DNA of 64,000 nucleotides from Luidia sarsii (Eukaryota; Echinodermata; Asteroidea; Paxillosida; Luidiidae): NCBI GenBank assembly GCA_949987565.1, contig OX465111.1:3136459-3200458 (forward strand). The letters are read 5' to 3'. Every line of letters begins with the position of its first letter. Within the stretch, counting starts at the first letter, position 1. A model generated the notes under the pieces. The model was not told where the DNA came from. It worked only from the letters and a program-made list of their open reading frames with translations, and did not search any database. Shown piece by piece: positions 48,201 to 56,272 of this stretch. The translations under genes were made by a program, and so were the position numbers.

Positions 48201-48606
48201 CTCCTCGGCCGGGGACGGCCCTGGTCGTCGACGCGGCCCAGCTCCTCGCCGCTCGGGACCTCGCTCTCCACGCCCGAAGTGTCCGAGGTGTCGGGCCGGA
48301 CCAGTCGGATGACGCCGATGGTGGGTACGCCGTCCAGACCGTACGCGCTGCCCGAGTCCACGAGCCCCGGGGAAGGCCCCGGGGCGCCGGCCCCCGAGCC
48401 CCTGGCTGGTGCCGACCTGGCCCGGCGCTCCCGCACGGAGCTCCGCTCGGCGGTCCTGCTCGTGTGGAAGGACACGTCTCGCAGCGAGCCCGAGGCGGGC
48501 TCCTCGTCCTCCTCCGAAAATGTCAGAGTCTGGTAATCGGAATCAGTAGGGTCTTTCTGAATGCGGACATGCTTGGCTGATTTGGTCGACACGAGGCGAA
48601 TCACAC
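27272..48606 (-). CDS. Giant membrane-anchored repeat protein, coding exon 2 (21.3 kb, residues 590-7700)
   Basis: One uninterrupted minus-strand frame of 21,335 bp from a clean acceptor (pyrimidine-rich tract then TTGCAG|GTGTGATTCG) to TAA at 27272. It adds 7,110 residues to exon 1. Approximate layout: 590-1500, helix-plus-[IV]x[IV][IF][KR]L modules; 1500-6510, Gln-anchored repeats (DVQTDP, SSQTEP, GTQTP, DTSVQVKP types); 6515-6740, a highly charged helix with 12- and 8-residue tandem repeats; 6742-7030, more Gln-anchored repeats; 7030-7700, Ser/Asp/Pro-rich with two RLSRS[DE]P motifs, ending MFDVGDF. No enzyme domain is seen. The exon is GC- and CpG-rich against AT-rich flanks, with no internal stop, as expected for a selected gene. 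The TQT/VQV motifs resemble dynein light chain LC8 ligands, so a cytoplasmic scaffold is my inference; SQ/TQ phosphorylation is the alternative. I do not recognise a named family. Confidence 0.93.
30234..30411 (-). repeat. 24-bp tandem repeat encoding EPQVRRDL, ~7 copies
   Basis: In-frame 24-bp units (TCTCGTCGCACCTGCGGCTC-type on the plus strand) encode seven EPQVRRDL-like octads at about residues 6655-6715 of the giant protein. The six central units are nearly identical, with single third-position changes; the edge units are diverged. In the protein they form a charged helical stretch with alternating acidic and basic residues, compatible with a single alpha helix or coiled coil. The proline in each unit would bend a continuous helix, which is unusual. 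Confidence 0.92.
30661..30780 (-). repeat. 36-bp tandem repeat encoding RTEVTSEIRETL, 3.3 copies
   Basis: Three nearly identical 36-bp units start at 30661, 30697 and 30733, with a partial fourth. They encode RTEVTSEIRETL dodecads just N-terminal to the octad repeat, inside the charged helix. The length of 12 is not a heptad multiple, so a canonical coiled coil is not implied. Confidence 0.93.
33980..34360 (-). repeat. 102-bp (34-residue) tandem repeat
   Basis: Units starting at 34045, 34147 and 34249 (period exactly 102 bp), with diverged flanking units, encode YLELDPLMLDRGTQA, then KPKTAEHGMSTTTP-type sequences. Each unit carries one GTQA anchor. They lie at about residues 5340-5470 of the giant protein. 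Confidence 0.9.
37260..38310 (-). repeat. 348-bp (116-residue) tandem repeat, ~3 copies
   Basis: Landmarks such as CTACCAGCATTTCAGG recur at 37321, 37669 and 38017, a period of 348 bp. Each unit encodes PPEMLVAESQTDDVHS, NRGTTMEAPKLQSSHVQVS, MRDNNTMTPTKHYV, then STWMEPNEILDSSSQTEP. The two left units are near identical and the third diverges after its midpoint; a still older fourth unit is visible near 38300-38700. In-frame expansion is recent. Confidence 0.93.
39510..43040 (-). repeat. 1,317-bp (439-residue) higher-order tandem repeat
   Basis: Landmarks repeat at a spacing of exactly 1,317 bp: 39991, 41308, 42625; 40855, 42172; 40391, 41708; 40744, 42061. About 2.7 copies are present. Each 439-residue unit is built of two related sub-blocks, with shared phrases TPAEVPLVQHMPSFPEAEL, VDAETQAEPRTADRGILM, SYVQNVPRMTSVGQQK and FSSRPTQVKP. 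The copies are roughly 95% or more identical by eye, so the duplication is recent, and every unit keeps the frame. Confidence 0.95.
45890..48606 (-). repeat. Diverged ~60-75-residue helix + IKL modules at the exon 2 N-terminus
   Basis: Protein-level repeat: an amphipathic segment of the form W..(M/L)..(E/D)I...EA...Y(K/R)RT(L/I)..L followed by a linker and a strand-like [VT]x[SA][VI][IF][KR]L. I can place about 14 such short motifs, from PLIGYIRL and IPTIGVIRL through IPTIGVVKL, VRSVNVIKL, LRSLSVIKL, VRSISVIRL and TVAVFKL to RLGIFTL, with about ten helices between them. DNA identity is low, so the modules are old and retained, unlike the young repeats downstream. Confidence 0.85.
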
Positions 48607-48662
48607 CTGCAACAGTGATACAAAAGTAGATCGATGAAAAGAAGTTGCATGGTGGAAATACC

Positions 48663-48950
48663 AAGTGGAAGGTTTGCGGCGACATCACGTAGCACTTCTC
48701 TAATGACGGCCGAGTATACTGGAACGTTGAGTTACCGCGGCTCTATTCAGAGCCAAACTGTCTCCTGGCGACGGGCAGAGTATACACACAACTCGAAAAG
48801 TTGAGTTACCGGCTCTTTTCACAGCCACACTGTCTCCTAACGACGGGCAGAGTACAGACTTCCCAAAACGTTGACTTGGCGGCTCTTTTCAGACCCACAC
48901 TCCTTCTCGAAAGAGAAGTGCTACATGGTGTCACCGCAAACCTTCCACTT
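48663..48950. mobile_element. 288-bp TIR element with internal ~71-bp tandem repeats
   Basis: TIRs of about 37 bp: AAGTGGAAGGTTTGCGGCGA at 48663 and its reverse complement ending at 48950. Inside are three tandem units of about 71 bp (starting near 48703, 48770 and 48842), each with GACGGGCAGAGTA, GTTGAGTTACC and GGCTCTTTTCA phrases. It lies in intron 1, with its near end 57 bp from the exon 2 acceptor, so the branch point probably lies in or beside it. A related TIR fragment is at 15896-15960. No coding capacity. Confidence 0.75.
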
Positions 48951-49020
48951 ATAGATTAATGAAATAGTAAACAAAAATGTTGCAAACTGCTTACAGATCT
49001 AAATAACCGAAATGCAAATC

Positions 49021-49950
49021 CCGTTTTGATCCCAACAGGACCTTTCTCAAAGGCAACATCAACATTAAATCCATACAAAATGCTACAGACAGCTCCATAT
49101 CTGAACATGTTCTTCAATGACCACAGGCTAAAACGTGTCGATCCAAGCACATTTCAAATTGCGTGAAGAGAGGTCCTGTGAAGTTTAAAACATCAGCCCC
49201 AATATTGTTCTTGAGATGGGAAAAAATACCCTTTTTGCATCAGAATCAACACCTGAATACACTTTTTACGTAGGCAAGCTACTACCTAACCTACTACGGT
49301 GGCCACAAAAGGACCCGTATCTGTGAAAAAAAACAGTCCTTGCTCGTTCAATGAAATGTTGGAAATCTTTTGCTGTGTGTTTAAGGCAGTGTTAATTCAA
49401 CTAAAAGTTATATTCAAGATTGTTTTAAAATGGACCTGACATTTTGATCCTATCAGAACCTTTCTCAAAGTCAGAATGCTGAGGTCACTGATTTCACTGA
49501 GGTCACTCCAGCAACTTATGCACTTGAATCCAGATGTCGACCTTTTTCAGAGGGTCTTCTGAGGCCCCGTGAATATTGGAATATTTGTACAGCATTTTCA
49601 GACACATTTTTGGTTATAAAAGGGGTACTGCCGAATAACACCGGCATCAGTGTGCATTGTTTGGGCAGACTTGTCGAGCCTTTCTCTCTGGAGTCGAGAG
49701 AAGTCCTGTCAGGATGGAAACGCCAGGCCCTCTTTACATAATTATGTTGGCAGTAAAAATATTCATTATAACCTTTACTTGAAGTAACTACAAACAAACT
49801 GCTCACTGACTAAAATGACCTGCAATACATAAATGTCAAAAGTTAGAGTGCCTGATGTTGCGATCCTAGCAGGACCTTTTTATTAGCCGTTGCCTCTTTG
49901 CCTTTGAGAAAGGTCCTGCTAGGATCGAAACGTCAGGCCCTCTAACTTTT
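49021..49950. repeat. Cluster of Penelope-associated hairpin motifs in intron 1
   Basis: Copies of the GGTCCTGCTAGGATCGAAAC-type motif occur at 49021-49054 (minus), 49161-49200 (plus, degenerate), 49434-49474 (minus), 49690-49730 (plus), 49838-49881 (minus) and 49905-49950 (plus). The last two face each other as a hairpin with arms of about 43 bp. They match the motif behind the Penelope-like frame at 16.2 kb and are best read as ends of severely truncated elements. No endonuclease or RT coding is seen in the intron. Confidence 0.7.
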
Positions 49951-50274
49951 TGAGATAACCGTTACTTAATTGTTAATGCCAGAGGCTCCTGGGTGATCAA
50001 AGTGACCAGGGGCTAATTTCATAGAGCTGCTAAGCACCAACATTTGCTGAAGCACAACAAGTCATGACTCACAGGATCAGCTTGCCGACCCAACCTTCAC
50101 TCTTATTTCACTGCATGGTAAAGGAGGGTGGAATTCAAGTCAAAAGCAATTGACATCACCCCCAACGTGGTTTGTATAGGCCTGTTTAAACACAAGACTT
50201 TTCTCACTTGTGGCTGATTTTCACGGCTCAATGAAATCAGCCCCAGAACTCAGCTTAGAAGCTGTCCAACTTAC

Positions 50275-52042
50275 CAATGGTGGGGATGTCATCGTCTGGC
50301 TCCAGGTCCGGGGTGTAGGGGGTCCTGGTCTTCCTCAGGATGCTGGCCCGTTCTTCGGCCACACCGGACGGCGTGGACGAGGCGCTGCTGCCGGTCGGCG
50401 CGCTCAGATTGCACTGCGCACCCGTGTCGGCCACCTCCACGTAGGTCTCGCGGCGATGCCTGATGTAGGAGTCGCGGGCGAAGCCCCGGTGCTGGTGGTG
50501 GTGGAGGTTTCGCACGGTGATGGGCCCGCCGGTCGAGTCGACCGGGTAGAGCCTGATGCCGTCGTCCTCTCTCCCGACCGGTGCACGACCGGGCTGACGG
50601 TCCTCGCCGGATGACGGTTCGTTTGAGTCCGGCTGCACGAGTCTGATGTAACCGATGAGCGGGGTGTCGCCGAACTCCTCCGGGATGGGCTCCTCGGATT
50701 CGTGGAGGACGCCCTCTCTGGCGTGGGAGGCAGCGGCCGCCCGCATGGCCAGGAGCTTGGCCTTGTTGAGGCCGGTGCTGTAGCGGTACCGGCTGTTGAA
50801 GAGCTCGGTGGGCGTCTCCTCAGCCGGTGGCCGAGGGTCCAGCGGGATGCCGCCCACCGTGGCCCGGAACGTCCCGTGCCCGATCGTGGGCGGCGCCTGG
50901 GGCGCCGCCGGCCGCTCCGCGCTCGTCTCGCCGTAGTCGTAGAGGTCGTCGTCGCTGCTGTCCGATCTGGACGCCGAGGGCGTGGCGCGGAGGATGAAGT
51001 TGCCCGAGGGGTCGGAGCTGGTGCTCGGCTGCTGCTCGCCGCGGTCCAGGCGCTTGGTGGAGGTCGGCTTCCCGATGGTGAAGTTCTCGTCGATGGTGAT
51101 GCGAGTCTCGGGCTTGGCCTCCTCCTCGTTCATCTCCAGGACCACGTCCCGCGGGGGTGCCAGGCACTTCCGCCAGGTGACCCTGTCCCCGACCATCTCG
51201 ACGCCGCCTTCCTCCTCGGCCAAGGTCACCGTGGCCACCTCCCGCCGGACCTTGCCGCCGAAGCCGGTCGTGTAGGTGTAGGTCGTCACCTCGCCGTCGT
51301 CCTCGTGCACGTCGACGAGCTTCCGCCCGAGGCCGCCGCCCCGGTAGCGGGACGAGGCGAAGTCGACGGCGGCGCCGTCGTCCGAGAGGTGGGCCGGCGC
51401 GCGGAGGATGGGGAACTCGTCGCCGTCCAGGCGCAGGTCCGCCAGGCTGTCGGCCTGCATCGCTTTCCCGCTCAGGATGTTGGGCATGCGCGAGCCCCAG
51501 CCGGAGTTGTACGTGTGGACGCTGTCCAGGTCGAAGTCGGGCTCGTGGTCGTGGTAGCCGTTCATGATGGCCGTGCCCGTGTCCCGGTCCTTGCTGATGG
51601 GGTTGCGGTAGAGAGCCGGCACGTACATCATGTTGTCCTTGGTCTCGCTGATGGTGAAGATGGAGGCCCGCTTCTGCTCCTTGGCCGCCCGCAGCGAGCG
51701 CTCCTGGAGCTCCGAGTCGCTCTCGTAGCCCAGGTTCTCCTTGACGACCACCTCCTGGTCGGGGCCGATCATGAAGCGGTGGGCCACCTTCTGCGGCGCC
51801 GCCGACCGGCCGCCGTCCCGGCAGTACCGCCGGTAGCAGAGGAGCGCCAGGGCCTCGAAGATGAGCGTGCCGGCGAGGACGGCCACGCAGGAGGCCACCA
51901 GCACGCCCACGGTGACCGTGTTCTGCGGGCAGTCGCAGGCGGGGCAGCCGCCGGCCTGCTGGGCCGCCGGCCGCGGCACGACTAGAGCCAGGATCAGCAC
52001 CGCCACGAAGACCAGCGGAGTCACGTTACCCGCCGACGTCAT
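50275..52042 (-). CDS. Giant membrane-anchored repeat protein, coding exon 1 (residues 1-590)
   Basis: ATG at 52042 in a purine-at-minus-3 context. Residues 1-27 form a signal peptide (hydrophobic VFVAVLILALVV then PRPAA). About 15 ectodomain residues follow, with Cys33, Cys36 and Cys38, then a transmembrane helix at about 43-70 and a basic stop-transfer RRYCRDGGR. This implies a type I protein with almost no outside part. The tail continues with acidic and Ser-rich stretches (YESDSELQE, SDSSDDDLYDYGE), a Thr/Tyr-rich strand region (TTYTYTTGFGGKVRREVATV) and, near residue 480, the first PLIGYIRLVQPDS copy of the motif repeated in exon 2. The exon ends inside a second copy at DDIPTIG. If read through, the frame stops six codons into the intron. 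Very GC-rich. A signal-anchor instead of a cleaved signal is possible. No known family recognised. Confidence 0.9.
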
Positions 52043-52165
52043 CGCGGCGGTCGTGTCCCAACCTCGGGTACTTCCGAAGGAGAAAGGAAAACCTCTCCGT
52101 TCACTCCGCTCTAGAAAATGTCATGGTCGTCTCAGTGTTCACCGTCTTCGGCAATTGTCGAGAAT
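52043..52165 (-). other. 5' UTR part of exon 1, with a short uORF
   Basis: Upstream of the ATG on the minus strand lies a good acceptor, TTTCTTTTCAG|ATTCTC, placing an exon start at 52165, so at least one non-coding exon probably lies farther right. Candidate donors for it are CAG|GTGAGT at 53759/53758 and GTG|GTGAGT near 52470. Between acceptor and start codon a uORF of 7 codons (ATG at 52124, stop at 52101) ends about 59 nt before the main ATG and could lower translation. Confidence 0.5.
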
Positions 52166-53467
52166 CTGAAAAGAAACAAGAAGGGGTTCGTGGTTTGTTT
52201 TTAGCTGAATAGTTTCAGACCTGAAGGTGCTGTCATCGCAATGTGAACTTTATGATTGTTGTAGTACGAGAGAAAGACAGAAGTGTCGTGAATGTGTGAC
52301 TCGACTGAAATAGGGGCCCCTATAGGAAATTCAGCGGAGCTTGCGCAGTGAGGGTACGTCGCAAATTCTCACCGAAAGGTACAAGGAAAAACGTGCCGTA
52401 CAGTGTGTATATCAAATGAGGATATTGGACAGCTTGTCACGTCAGAATGGCAATCGTTTGTGACTCACCACAAACGTTTACACACGGAAATGACTCTGAA
52501 GCGTATTGAGGAGAGATATACGACCGTGTACATGTAGGCCCTACAGTGCATGGGGACAAGTCACGAGACGGAGAGGCGATTTACGACAATGCATTGAATA
52601 TAACTATGGGAAATCTGAATGCATTGCACGTCTAATTGAAAACGGTACCGTAGCGTCTTCGGGTTGATCCGGGATATCTACACGTTACCCTGACGTTGGT
52701 GGACAGGGATGGTTAGGGCATAGAAATTCGTGGTGCACCTTGGCAGACACAGATTAGCAAATCGAGTACACAAAACGGCATATATATACGGGGGAAATAC
52801 TCTTTTTTTTTAATTTAAACTTTCTTTGTTGAAATATCATTCATATCCGATCCGAAAATCCGCAGCCGAATTTCGATACGCGCCACTTAAAAAAACAAAA
52901 CAACCCGTGTCAGAACTTGGCATAAGCTGTGTAGAAACCCCCTACTTGTGGACTAAATAAAAATGACCCAATTGAGCGATTGCAAGACTTCCCTGCACCG
53001 GCATTCTATTCTTCGTCTCGTTTGGGATTGTGGCTCTTGCCTCGCTGTTGGTGTCTTTGTTGTAACGACGCCTACACCGGCATGGCTCCAACAGTACTAT
53101 CGAAGGCCGTTTAGACATTCTAGTCACGTTCACTGCCACGGTATACAGTACTTGTATATACTGTACAACTATGAACTTTTCGCCGCTGAAAAGGAATGTT
53201 TGTTCAGTGAGAGAGCGAATCTATTGTGTTCACCATGTAGGTGGGCGGTACAGGGGCGGGCTTAAAAATGCTCAACTTTCTCGTGCGCATTCTGTGCCGT
53301 TGTCGGCGCAACCGTAATGTGCGATAAGGCTGAGGTCCCCAGTAACACTCTGATAAGCCATAGAGCATTTATTTAGATCCGATTATCAGATTGATAACCA
53401 CGTCTAGACGCCATGAACGAGAGACTTGGTTGACGTCCGTATTACGTCGGTCCTTTTTGACGAGGTT

Positions 53468-53521
53468 ATGCGCATGCTCAGAACCATGCGCACGTGCTCA
53501 GCAGAATGCGCGCATGCTCAG
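53468..53521. promoter_or_regulatory. Triple NRF1-like site
   Basis: Three spaced copies of an ATGCGCAYG..GCTCAG-type word: 53468-53481, 53486-53501 and 53506-53521, about 18-20 bp apart. NRF1 recognises YGCGCATGCGCR palindromes; these have the GCGCATGC half intact and a T in place of the second CG. The position, 1.3 kb upstream of the 52165 acceptor, would suit a promoter or first-intron enhancer of the giant gene. No transcription start is visible to confirm it. Confidence 0.35.
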
Positions 53522-53560
53522 AGCTGCTGAAATACCGATTGCGTCTCGGAGCCTCGCCTT

Positions 53561-53728
53561 TGGTTTCATTCTGTAATGTTTTACTGCGATTTGAAGAAAA
53601 AAAGAATCCAAAGCTTCAACTTCAACAATTATAAAGCACTCTAACCCTGTGTTTCAGCTTTTGGATAACCAACTTGAAGTTAGCCGGAGCAGAAGCCTAA
53701 GCCGGGTTTTGGAAAAGGCACATATCTT
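53561..53728 (+). repeat. Dispersed ~160-bp repeat, copy 1
   Basis: Shares, in order, TTTTACTGCGATTTGAA, GAATCCAAAG, TTCAACTTCAACAA, CCTGTGTTTCAGCTTT and CCGGGTTTTGGAAAAGG with 54778-54924. Non-coding, with no clear TIR or poly(A). A partial reverse copy of its end lies at 54699-54746. Confidence 0.75.
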
Positions 53729-54698
53729 GCAGCATCATAGGTGTACACAATGACTCACCTGTCGCAAGTCAAACTCAGATTTTTATTTTTCATAACCCAA
53801 GGACCTACAATGTGATATGGTCCTCCTTTGTACGGCACATGAAAGGTATGTGCGCCTGGAAACAGTCTACCGGTGAATGACGGTTTGGCCTGGGGGCCCG
53901 ATTTGGAATTCTCGAGTATGACACAGGCCTAATCCGGAATGAACACTGTGCATGTGTCGAGAAAATCCATGGGAAATGACCCTCTTTTTGTGTGTGGACT
54001 TCAATGGCATCTGCTGTACATATAGTACATACGAAGTGCGGTCATTTTCGGCCGAGGAAATAATACATGGACTGGTATAGAGAATCCGAATTCGTCTTCC
54101 CCCTTGGATGTGAGAAGATGGAGATTTGGATTTGGGTAGATCGACCACATGGGTATTTTCCATGGAGAACTGTTCATGACAAGTGCTTCAGAATAGTCCT
54201 ATATGAAACAATGCTCCTAAACAACTTAGGAATATATGGTTTCAGTCCAAAGATAGGGATTGATTGATTGATTGATTGATGTAATTTATTATCCACATAA
54301 AACCGTATAAATTTGCCTTCCACTGGAAAAAAAAGTTACAAAATAAAACGTGATAAAAGCATATTCATACTGTATGAAATCAATAATACACAGATTACAC
54401 ATAAACATCCAATACAATTATCGAACTGAACCCACATATGAACCCTTCCGAGAATGTTTTAGAGAATGCTCCTATATGGCTGGCCTATTTAGGATATTTT
54501 CTGGATTGATTATTGATTACTCTTCCTAAGGTCCTGACTTTGGATGAATAGGCCTATAGAGCCTTGTCCTTCTCACTCGTGTTGCTAGTATGTGTGCCAC
54601 CTCAGTAGGTGTGCCTTTGTAGCGGGGAGCAGTGAGAAAACAGATCGATCATCGATCAGTATCGACCCGCTGTCAACCAGTGCCTTGATATCCAAGGC

Positions 54699-54924
54699 CC
54701 TTTTCCAAAACCCGGCTTAGGCTCAGGCTCCGGCTTCGTCTCCAGTTCTTTCAAATACAAGGCACGAAACCAGGAAGCTTTTGGCATCATTTTTTAATGT
54801 TCTACTGCGTTTTGAAAAGGAATCCAAAGGTTCAACTCCAACAAAGAACCTGTGTTTTCAGCTTTGGGATAATAGAGACGAAGCCGGAGCCGAAGCCTGA
54901 ACCGGGTTTTGGAAAAGGGCATAA
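54699..54924. repeat. Dispersed ~160-bp repeat, copy 2 with inverted partial copy
   Basis: 54778-54924 is the same-strand second copy of 53561-53728. Directly to its left, 54699-54746 reads CCCTTTTCCAAAACCCGGCT and beyond, the reverse complement of its right end (54876-54921). The two form a hairpin with arms of about 45 bp and a loop of about 130 bp. Confidence 0.75.
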
Positions 54925-55149
54925 CATATCTCAACACTCGACAGCCATGGTTTGCTGCAGTGTTGGGGGCTACCGTGGATTTAAAATAAACAAGCTCATA
55001 ATGCTTTTAAAAAATGAGGGCTGCACGACGTTTTGATTCCAGCAGGACCTTTCTCGAAGGCATCTTCCCGTTTGATATTTGCATATTGGTCCTTTTAGTC
55101 ATTAAGCAGTTTGCAAAATATATGCAAATTACTCTAAGCTTGTAAGTTA

Positions 55150-55430
55150 GCAGGTCAGATTTTGAACCCAGCCCATTACTACTGGCACTCTATCCACCTG
55201 AGTTATCCAGCCCAGAGAGGGTGGCCTTCCCAAAAACTACCAGGGAATCTTTGCAGGGGTGGGGGCGTCAGTCAGACGCACTTAACCATTAACTGTCGTA
55301 TATATCTCCAGGGCTCGTATCCCCATTGTGATTCAAATGCAAACAACAAAACTGTTTAAATGGTTGCAAACCCGGCTCCGGCAGTTCGGGGATGACACAA
55401 AGTGAATGCAGCGTTCCTTCTTTTTCTTTC
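55150..55430 (-). repeat. tRNA-derived SINE copy
   Basis: Degraded tRNA-like part on the minus strand (GGCTGGATAACTCAGGTGG A box; the B box is poor) followed by the shared body CAGGGGTGGGGGCGTCAGTC, CGTATATATCTCCAGGGC and CGGCAGTTCGGGGATGACAC. It is collinear with 17876-18140, which defines a SINE of roughly 270 bp. Confidence 0.75.
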
Positions 55431-56154
55431 ATTAGAAAACAAAATACACGTTGGTGAATGGTGCAGGAACATATAGGCCTGATCGTATAGAAACGAAACT
55501 TTCATCGAATTTCAAGCGGGCATGTCTCTGTGGTTTTGAACACAGGTGGCCGCTCGCCAGTCGATTTTTTTTTTAACCAAAAGTGACTAGCTCTGCCCCA
55601 GAGGGCAAACGTTGACGAGGCATTACAATGCAGTTTGACTTAAATCCTTCATTAAATGCTGCAAATCACGCCTCAGAGCTGCTAGCGGTTTAAAAAAAAT
55701 CGATGCTTTTCAGCTCTTTTTGACTGCTTTATATATATAAAAAAAAATCAATTAGGCCTACTCTTCTGGTGAAGGACACGCCTTGTAATATACGCTTGCG
55801 GCGGGTCTCTTTCTGAAATAGGAGAGCGGTGACTTTTTGTTCAGCCGCCCGGCAAGAGTTGATAAAAAAAGGCCTTTGTGACCTAAAGGTTGGTGGACAA
55901 TGGCGACATGTTTACGTTGGCCAGTAGTTGGCAACACTGTTGGGTATTCGTTGGGTTCTTTTTTTTTCTTTTTACTTTCTGCATTTTACATTTGGCTATA
56001 CACTCCCTTCGAACACTGCCCTGGACTCAAGAAGTTCTCACTCGCAAGTTCTGTCTTCCTGCCATTTTCCTTACGACTGGGATAGGAAAACGATTCCCCT
56101 CCCTCTAAAGACCAATTCTGCACTGAAACTGGTGTGCGTCAATCTTTTAATTGC

Positions 56155-56272
56155 TGCTGCTGCTACTGTTGTTGTTGTTGTTTGTTTGTTTTGGTGATGG
56201 TGGTGTTAATGGTGGTGGTGGTGGTGGTGGTGGTGGTGATGGTGGTGGTGGTGGTGGTAGTGGTAGTGGTGA
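56155..56272. repeat. GTT/GGT microsatellite at the retrotransposon insertion site
   Basis: A run of GTT, then GGT trinucleotides ending directly at the 5' LTR. The 3' LTR is followed by GGTGTTGCTACTGTTGCTAC, the continuation of the same type of repeat, so the retrotransposon inserted into the microsatellite. Confidence 0.9.

Larger units (their letters stand above)
48607..50274 (-). other. Intron 1 of the giant gene (phase 1, GT-AG)
   Basis: The donor reads ATTG|GTAAGT on the minus strand at 50275/50274; the acceptor TTGCAG|GTGTG is at 48607/48606. Splicing makes the codon G|GT (Gly590) and restores IPTIG-VIRLV, which recurs several times in exon 2, so the join is strongly supported. The intron contains a 288-bp TIR element next to the acceptor (48663-48950) and five to six copies of the Penelope-associated hairpin motif between 49021 and 49950. 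Confidence 0.9.
52166..56150. other. Upstream region of the giant gene; no other gene recognised
   Basis: Open frames here are short and show no conserved domain. It contains the NRF1-like cluster (53468-53521), a GC-box plus TTAAAA near 53240-53265, two copies of a ~160-bp repeat, an ATTG microsatellite (54260-54280), a PLE-type motif at 55018-55064 (minus) and a SINE copy at 55150-55430. Confidence 0.5.

Noticed and set aside
47039..48580. 513-codon plus-strand frame and many other long plus-strand frames over 27.3-52 kb
   Set aside because: All are antisense shadows of the GC-rich, repetitive giant exons; none has a recognisable domain or splice context.
48606..48688. Methionine at 48688/48685 as the start of a separate 7,138-residue protein
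   Set aside because: The first 28 residues read through the intron 3' end and the left TIR of a transposon. A consensus acceptor at 48607/48606 and a motif-restoring join to exon 1 explain the frame better.
50702..51985. 427-codon plus-strand frame opposite exon 1
   Set aside because: Antisense of very GC-rich coding DNA, with a skewed Val/Gly/Arg composition and no domain.
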